From: Campylobacterales bacterium
Lineage (GTDB): Bacteria > Campylobacterota > Campylobacteria > Campylobacterales > QNZT01
Direction of reading: 5' to 3'
Assembly (NCBI GenBank): GCA_026985685.1
Contig: JALSQA010000259.1
Span: 1-10,347, forward strand
DNA length: 10,347 nt
The notes beneath the pieces are model-generated. The model worked only from the letters and a program-made list of their open reading frames with translations. It ran no database searches and was not told where the DNA came from. The translations under genes and the position numbers were made by a program. Positions within the stretch are counted from its first letter, which is position 1. Each line of letters begins with the position of its first letter. Positions 6,104-10,347 of this stretch are shown in pieces.

Positions 6104-6718
6104 ATGGCAATAGATTTAGAAAAAGTATATAAAGAAGCGGGTGCATTACTTGAGGGGCATTTTTTATTAAGTAGCGGGAATCACTCTCAATTTTATCTTC
6201 AAAGTGCAAAAGTACTTGAAAACCCTAAAACAGCTGCTTTATTGGCAAATGAATTAGCAAAGCAAATTAAAAAATCAAATATTAAAATAGATACTGTATG
6301 TTCTCCTGCTCTTGGTGGAATTTTAGCAGGTTATGAATTAGCACGTGCATTGAATGCAAGATTTATCTTTACTGAAAGAGTTGATAAAGTTATGACTCTT
6401 CGCAGAGGTTTTGAGGTAGAAGAGGGTGAAAATATTTTAATATGTGAAGATATTATCACTACTGCGGGATCTGCTTTAGAAGCGGCAAAGGTTGTTGAAG
6501 AAAAAGGAGCTAAAGTTGTTGCTTTTGGAGCATTGGCAAATCGTGGCTTTTGTCAAAGAACAGGAAGTAAAAAAACAGCAAAGCCAGAGTGTAAATTGCC
6601 AAAAGATATGCCTTTTTTTGCTTTAGATGATTTTGATTTTGAAATTTATGAACCCCAGAATTGTCCATTATGTAAAGATGGTAGCAAAGCATATAAACCT
6701 GGAAGCAGAGGAAACTAA
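6104..6718 (+). CDS. pyrE: Orotate phosphoribosyltransferase
   Basis: A 204-aa enzyme that joins orotate to PRPP to give orotidine 5'-phosphate in pyrimidine synthesis. The PRPP-binding signature is ILICEDIITTAGSA at residues 111-124. The N-terminal GHFLLSSGNHSQFYLQ is typical of the OPRT orotate site, and FTERVDKVMTLRRGF at 89-103 forms the flexible catalytic loop region. The C-terminal region carries four cysteines (150, 163, 187, 190), the last two as CPLC, before PGSR, a tail I associate with the longer OPRTs of Campylobacterota and some other bacteria. No good ribosome binding site precedes the ATG, which lies two bases behind the frr stop, so translation probably depends on coupling to frr. 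No terminator is visible afterwards, so read-through into the next gene is possible. Confidence 0.96.
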   Translation: MAIDLEKVYKEAGALLEGHFLLSSGNHSQFYLQSAKVLENPKTAALLANELAKQIKKSNIKIDTVCSPALGGILAGYELARALNARFIFTERVDKVMTLRRGFEVEEGENILICEDIITTAGSALEAAKVVEEKGAKVVAFGALANRGFCQRTGSKKTAKPECKLPKDMPFFALDDFDFEIYEPQNCPLCKDGSKAYKPGSRGN

Positions 6719-6766
6719 ATAAAGGCTAAAATCAGTCGATATTTCTATTTTGACAAAGGATAGTAA

Positions 6767-7819
6767 ATGAAAATACTTGTGACTGGATCAGCCGGTTTTA
6801 TAGGTCATAATCTCGTAAAAAAATTATTACAACGTGGTGATGAAGTAGTAGGCATTGACAATATCAATGACTACTATGATATAAATCTAAAATATGGAAG
6901 ATTAAAAGATTTAGGTTTAGAACAAAAGCAAATCTTAGAAAAATCTTTTGCAATCTCAACAAAATTTCCTAAACATAAATTTATCAAACTTGATATTAGC
7001 AACAAAGAAGAAATGGAAAAACTTTTTTCACAAGAGAAGTTTGATGCAGTATGTAATCTTGCAGCACAAGCTGGTGTTCGTTATTCTCTTGAAAATCCTC
7101 ATGCTTATATACAATCTAATGTTGTAGGTTTTATGAATATTCTTGAAGGATGTAGACATAATGGTGTAAAAAATCTCTGTTTTGCCTCTAGTTCATCTGT
7201 ATATGGGTTAAATCAATCCCAGCCTTTTAAAACAAGTGATCATACAGATCATCCTGTAAGTCTATATGCAGCTACTAAAAAATCTAATGAAATGATGGCT
7301 CATACTTATAGTCATTTATATGATATTTCAGCGACAGGGCTTCGTTTTTTTACAGTATATGGTCCTTGGGGAAGACCCGATATGGCACCTATGCTTTTTA
7401 CTGATGCAATTTTAAATAATCGTCCTATAAAAGTTTTTAATCATGGAGATATGAGTCGAGATTTTACCTATATAGATGATATTACAGAAGGTGTCATAAA
7501 AGTAATTGACAATCCTGCAACTCCAAATAATAAATGGGATCCAAAAAATCCAAATCCAAATAGTTCAAGTGCTCCATATAAAATATATAATATTGGCAAT
7601 AATAAACCTGTAGCATTGATGGAGTTTATCCAGGAAATAGAAGATAAACTAGACAAAAAAGCAGAAAAAAACTTTATGGATATGCAACCAGGAGATGTGA
7701 AAAGTACTTTTGCTGATGCATCTGGACTTATTGGGGAATTAGATTATCACCCCTCAACAACTATAAGTGAAGGTGTTGAATTATTTATTGATTGGTATAA
7801 AACATTTTATAATAAATAA
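6767..7819 (+). CDS. NAD-dependent UDP-glucuronate 4-epimerase
   Basis: A 350-aa extended short-chain dehydrogenase/reductase. The NAD-binding GSAGFIG is at residues 7-13. The catalytic triad elements are SSSSVYG at 141-147 and the YxxxK motif YAATK at 167-171. The family-specific features are IDNINDYYDINLK (30-42), LRFFTVYGPWGRPDM (192-206), RDFTYIDDI (231-239) and MQPGDVKSTFAD (306-317). Together they resemble UDP-glucuronate 4-epimerases of the LpsL/Cap1J type rather than plain GalE. The enzyme would interconvert UDP-glucuronate and UDP-galacturonate in the cytoplasm. The next gene encodes UDP-glucose dehydrogenase, which supplies its substrate. AAAGGA at 6755-6760 lies 6 nt before the ATG. 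No clear promoter is seen in the 48-bp gap after pyrE. The exact sugar specificity is inferred. Confidence 0.9.
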   Translation: MKILVTGSAGFIGHNLVKKLLQRGDEVVGIDNINDYYDINLKYGRLKDLGLEQKQILEKSFAISTKFPKHKFIKLDISNKEEMEKLFSQEKFDAVCNLAAQAGVRYSLENPHAYIQSNVVGFMNILEGCRHNGVKNLCFASSSSVYGLNQSQPFKTSDHTDHPVSLYAATKKSNEMMAHTYSHLYDISATGLRFFTVYGPWGRPDMAPMLFTDAILNNRPIKVFNHGDMSRDFTYIDDITEGVIKVIDNPATPNNKWDPKNPNPNSSSAPYKIYNIGNNKPVALMEFIQEIEDKLDKKAEKNFMDMQPGDVKSTFADASGLIGELDYHPSTTISEGVELFIDWYKTFYNK

Positions 7820-7840
7820 AATTATCCAAATATTGTCCGA

Positions 7841-7846
7841 TATATA
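7841..7846 (+). promoter_or_regulatory. Possible -10 box before the UDP-glucose dehydrogenase gene
   Basis: TATATA in the context GTCCGATATATACATG lies 32 bp upstream of the ugd start. It shares CGATATA with the proposed promoter of the BI-1 gene (ACGATATACT). There is no clear -35 box, and the two sugar genes could equally be one transcript, so this is a weak call. Confidence 0.3.
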
Positions 7847-7878
7847 CATGATAAATATAAAAACATAAGGAAAGAATA

Positions 7879-9204
7879 ATGAATATTGCTGTCATAGGAA
7901 CAGGATATGTGGGATTAGTAACAGGTACATGTTTTGCTGAAATGGGTAATACTGTAATATGTGTTGATATTGATGAAAAAAAAGTTGAACAATTAAAAAA
8001 AGGTATTATTCCTATTTATGAACCTGGTCTTGAAAAGATGGTTTTAAAAAATCACAAGATAGGTACTTTAAAATTTACGACTGATATCAAAAAAGCTTTA
8101 GATAAAAGTGATATCTGCTTTATCGCAGTTGGAACTCCTATGGGTGAAGATGGAAGTGCTGATTTACAGTATGTACTTGCTGTTGCAAAAGCTATTGGTG
8201 AGAATATGAGTCATCATATGTATATTATAGATAAATCAACTGTTCCTGTTGGTACAGCAGATAAAGTAAAAAAAATGGTTCAAGATACTTTAGATAGCAG
8301 AAAAAGTGATCTTACATTTGATGTAATTTCAAACCCTGAATTTTTAAAAGAGGGTGCAGCTGTTGCAGATTTTATGAAGCCAGATCGTGTTGTAATTGGT
8401 GCAGACAATGAAAAAGCTTTTGATGTAATGCGTGAATTATATGCTCCATTTACACACTCTTATGAAAGATTTGTAGCAATGGATATAAAATCTGCTGAAA
8501 TGACTAAATATGCAGCCAATGCTATGCTAGCAACAAAGATATCTTTTATGAATGAGATAGCCAATATATGTGAAAGAGTTGGTGCTGATGTGAATAAAGT
8601 TCGTCATGGTATTGGTAGTGATAGCAGAATAGGGTATAGTTTTATCTATCCAGGATGTGGATATGGTGGAAGCTGCTTTCCAAAAGATGTACAGGCATTA
8701 GCTAAAACAAGTAAAGATTTTGGATATGAGCCAAAACTTTTAGATGCAGTTGAAGCTGTTAATTATGCACAAAAAAGAGTTATAAGTGATAAAGTGATTA
8801 AAAGATTTGGTGAAAATTTAGATGGAAAAACTTTTGCTGTCTGGGGCTTGGCATTTAAACCTGAAACAGATGACATGAGAGAAGCTAGTTCTATCACTAT
8901 TATAAATGAATTAACAAAAAGAGGTGCAAAAATAAAAGCATACGATCCAAAAGCTGAAGAAGAAGCAAAAAGTCATTATTTAAAGGATAACACTCAAGTA
9001 GAGTATGTTTCTTCAAAATACGATGCCCTAACAGATGCAGAAGCTATGATAATGGTAACAGAATGGAAAGAGTTTAGAAGTCCTGATTTTGAAGAGATGG
9101 AAAAACGACTAAATAATAAAATTATCTTTGATGGCAGAAACCAGTATAATAGAAAGAAATTAGAAGATAATGGCTGGGAATATTTTGAAATAGGTGTTGC
9201 ATAA
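7879..9204 (+). CDS. ugd: UDP-glucose 6-dehydrogenase
   Basis: A 441-aa enzyme that oxidises UDP-glucose twice with NAD to UDP-glucuronate. The N-terminal Rossmann motif is IGTGYVGLVTGTCFAE (residues 6-21), with the NAD-selective acidic residue in VDID (29-32). Other signatures are FIAVGTP (81-87), NPEFLKEG (152-159), the catalytic lysine and asparagine in MTKYAANAM (Lys210, Asn214), and GYGGSCFPKD at 261-270 with the nucleophile Cys266 and Asp270. A C-terminal UDP-binding domain includes WGLAFKPETDDMREASS and ends near FDGRNQYN. Length is normal and all catalytic residues are present. AAGGAAAG at 7867-7874 precedes the ATG. Paired with the preceding epimerase, it makes UDP-galacturonate from UDP-glucose, probably for lipopolysaccharide, capsule or another exopolysaccharide. 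No glycosyltransferase lies in the window to say which. Confidence 0.97.
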   Translation: MNIAVIGTGYVGLVTGTCFAEMGNTVICVDIDEKKVEQLKKGIIPIYEPGLEKMVLKNHKIGTLKFTTDIKKALDKSDICFIAVGTPMGEDGSADLQYVLAVAKAIGENMSHHMYIIDKSTVPVGTADKVKKMVQDTLDSRKSDLTFDVISNPEFLKEGAAVADFMKPDRVVIGADNEKAFDVMRELYAPFTHSYERFVAMDIKSAEMTKYAANAMLATKISFMNEIANICERVGADVNKVRHGIGSDSRIGYSFIYPGCGYGGSCFPKDVQALAKTSKDFGYEPKLLDAVEAVNYAQKRVISDKVIKRFGENLDGKTFAVWGLAFKPETDDMREASSITIINELTKRGAKIKAYDPKAEEEAKSHYLKDNTQVEYVSSKYDALTDAEAMIMVTEWKEFRSPDFEEMEKRLNNKIIFDGRNQYNRKKLEDNGWEYFEIGVA

Positions 9205-9207
9205 AAG

Positions 9208-9243
9208 TTATGAAATAGCGGTATAAATACTGCTATTTCATAA
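9208..9243. terminator. Long hairpin between convergent ugd and prfA
   Basis: TTATGAAATAGCGGTA (9208-9223) pairs with TACTGCTATTTCATAA (9228-9243). This gives a 16-bp stem with one G-T wobble and a 4-nt loop (TAAA). It starts 3 nt behind the ugd stop. On the minus strand it is followed by CTTTTAT, so it suits termination of prfA transcripts better than ugd transcripts; on the plus strand an A-run follows instead. Confidence 0.75.
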
Positions 9244-9247
9244 TCAA

Positions 9248-9279
9248 AAAGAAGCTATAAACCAGCTTCTTTCATTTTT
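9248..9279. terminator. Second hairpin with T-tract, terminator for ugd, overlapping the prfA end
   Basis: AAAGAAGC (9248-9255) pairs perfectly with GCTTCTTT (9265-9272) around a 9-nt loop. On the plus strand it is followed by CATTTTTTC, giving a good intrinsic terminator for the ugd transcript. On the minus strand the last stem bases continue as TTTTTG, so it may also work for prfA. The right arm and T-tract lie inside the last codons of prfA. Confidence 0.65.
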
Positions 9280-10322
9280 TCTGCTTGATAATGCTGAATA
9301 AGTGGGTCGATAATCTCATCAAATAAACCACCTTCCATAATAGCATCTAGTCTATAAAGTGTTAAGTTTATTCTATGATCAGATATACGATTTTGAGGAT
9401 AATTGTAAGTTCTAATCCTTCCACTTCTATCTCCAGTACCGACTTGTGATTTTCGATCTGCCCCTTCTTCTTCTTGCTTTTTTTGCATTTCAAGATCATA
9501 AAGCCTGGCTTTAAGTACTTTCATGGCTTTATCTTTATTTTTATGCTGGGATTTTTGATCTTGATTTGTAACGACTATACCAGTAGGTAAGTGAGTAATT
9601 CTCACAGCACTATCAGTTGTATTTACTGATTGACCACCACATCCAGAACTTCTCATGACATCTATTTTTAGATCGTTTTCATTGATTTGTATTTCAACAT
9701 CATCAACTTCTGGCATTACAGCGACTGTTATAGCTGATGTATGTACACGTCCTTGAGATTCTGTTGCAGGAACACGCTGTACTCGGTGAGTTCCACCTTC
9801 ATGCTTTAATTTACTATAAGCACCTTCACCTTTTATGAGTGCAATCATCTCTTTGTATCCATCTACTGTACCTTCACTTGAAGATACGATTTCTACTTTC
9901 CATCCTTGATTTTCAGCATATCTGACATAAGCTTTAAATAAATCTCCAACAAATAAGGCTGCTTCATCACCACCAGTACCTGCACGCATTTCCAAATAGA
10001 TATTTCTGTCATCATTTGGATCTCGTGGAAGCATAAGAATTTTAATCTCTTCTTCAATTTCTATTTTTCTAGGTTCAAGTTCTTTAAGTTCTTCTTTTGC
10101 TAATTCACCAAGTTCTTTATCTTCAAGCATCTCTTTATTGTCTTGGATATCTTGACAAACTTGTAGATACTCTTGGGCTTTTTCTTTAACAGGTTCAAGT
10201 GATTTTTGTTCACGTGAAAGTTCTGTCATTTTTTTTATATCTGATGTTATTTCTGGAGATGAGAGGAGATCGCTTATTTCGTTATATCGATCTAAAAATG
10301 GCTGGAGTTTTGATTTAAGCAT
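9255..10322 (-). CDS. prfA: Peptide chain release factor 1
   Basis: A 355-aa class I release factor, the usual RF1 length. The peptidyl-hydrolysis motif GGQ is at residues 229-231 in SSGCGGQSVNTTDSAVRITH. The stop-codon recognition tripeptide of RF1, PAT, is at 185-187 in HRVQRVPATESQGR, which separates it from RF2 (SPF). The conserved RAGTGGDEAALF is at 113-124. RF1 ends translation at UAA and UAG; the gene's own stop is TAG (complement of 9255-9257). No ribosome binding site is visible in the 25 bases before the ATG (complement of 10320-10322), which are A/T-rich. The start is nevertheless supported by the N-terminus MLKSKLQPFLDRYNEI, typical of epsilonproteobacterial RF1. In Campylobacter the upstream neighbour is rpsT, as I recall; here it would lie beyond the window. 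Confidence 0.97.
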   Translation of the reverse strand: MLKSKLQPFLDRYNEISDLLSSPEITSDIKKMTELSREQKSLEPVKEKAQEYLQVCQDIQDNKEMLEDKELGELAKEELKELEPRKIEIEEEIKILMLPRDPNDDRNIYLEMRAGTGGDEAALFVGDLFKAYVRYAENQGWKVEIVSSSEGTVDGYKEMIALIKGEGAYSKLKHEGGTHRVQRVPATESQGRVHTSAITVAVMPEVDDVEIQINENDLKIDVMRSSGCGGQSVNTTDSAVRITHLPTGIVVTNQDQKSQHKNKDKAMKVLKARLYDLEMQKKQEEEGADRKSQVGTGDRSGRIRTYNYPQNRISDHRINLTLYRLDAIMEGGLFDEIIDPLIQHYQAEKMKEAGL

Positions 10323-10347
10323 ATATATTTAATAAAAGAGTTTGCTG

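Noticed and set aside
6750..6755. Perfect TTGACA before the epimerase gene, resembling a -35 box
   Set aside because: A matching -10 box would fall inside the coding sequence near 6773, where none is seen, and the element overlaps the ribosome binding site AAAGGA.
1..10347. CRISPR arrays, tRNA or rRNA genes, insertion sequences, toxin-antitoxin or phage genes
   Set aside because: No regularly spaced repeats, cloverleaf-like segments, transposase-like frames or terminal inverted repeats were seen; genes are intact and mostly housekeeping.

Overview
This AT-rich window most likely comes from the chromosome of a free-living, flagellated member of the Campylobacterota (Epsilonproteobacteria), plausibly Sulfurimonas or a relative. 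Three things point there. The gene groups typA/fliK and secG-frr-pyrE match arrangements I recall from Campylobacter. Protein sequences such as RF1 and orotate phosphoribosyltransferase look epsilonproteobacterial. Promoters have strong TATAAT -10 boxes but no clear -35 boxes. A textbook sigma-54 promoter in front of the flagellar gene argues for a flagellated lineage that uses RpoN. The genus is inference.

Layout, left to right. (1) Positions 1-817: the 5' part of a leftward gene, probably the flagellar hook-length control protein FliK, runs off the window. It is divergent from typA. The 114-bp gap carries a sigma-54 promoter for fliK and a sigma-70 promoter for typA. (2) 818-2697: typA/bipA, then a 23-codon micro-ORF whose ATG overlaps the typA stop. 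(3) 2740-3209: a YidB-family gene with an extended -10 promoter, a very strong ribosome binding site and its own hairpin terminator. (4) 3255-4415: a Bax inhibitor-1/YccA-type membrane protein, overlapped at its end by a stand-alone ThiD2-family thiamine gene. (5) 4416-5120: a leftward BioC-like methyltransferase whose stop codon directly abuts the thiD2 stop. Its promoter faces and overlaps the secG promoter. (6) 5185-6718: the tight operon secG-frr-pyrE (protein export, ribosome recycling, pyrimidine synthesis). (7) 6767-9204: UDP-glucuronate 4-epimerase and UDP-glucose 6-dehydrogenase, which together convert UDP-glucose to UDP-galacturonate for surface polysaccharide. (8) 9208-10322: two hairpins between convergent genes, then leftward prfA (RF1).

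Most of the window is housekeeping, and I found no CRISPR array, mobile element, tRNA, rRNA or defence system. No gene-free stretch exceeds 300 bp; the longest is about 120 bp (3181-3301). The least ordinary items are the 23-aa cationic/hydrophobic micro-ORF after typA, the mirrored overlapping promoters of bioC and secG, the sigma-54 promoter of the fliK-like gene, and the compact BI-1/thiD2/bioC junctions.
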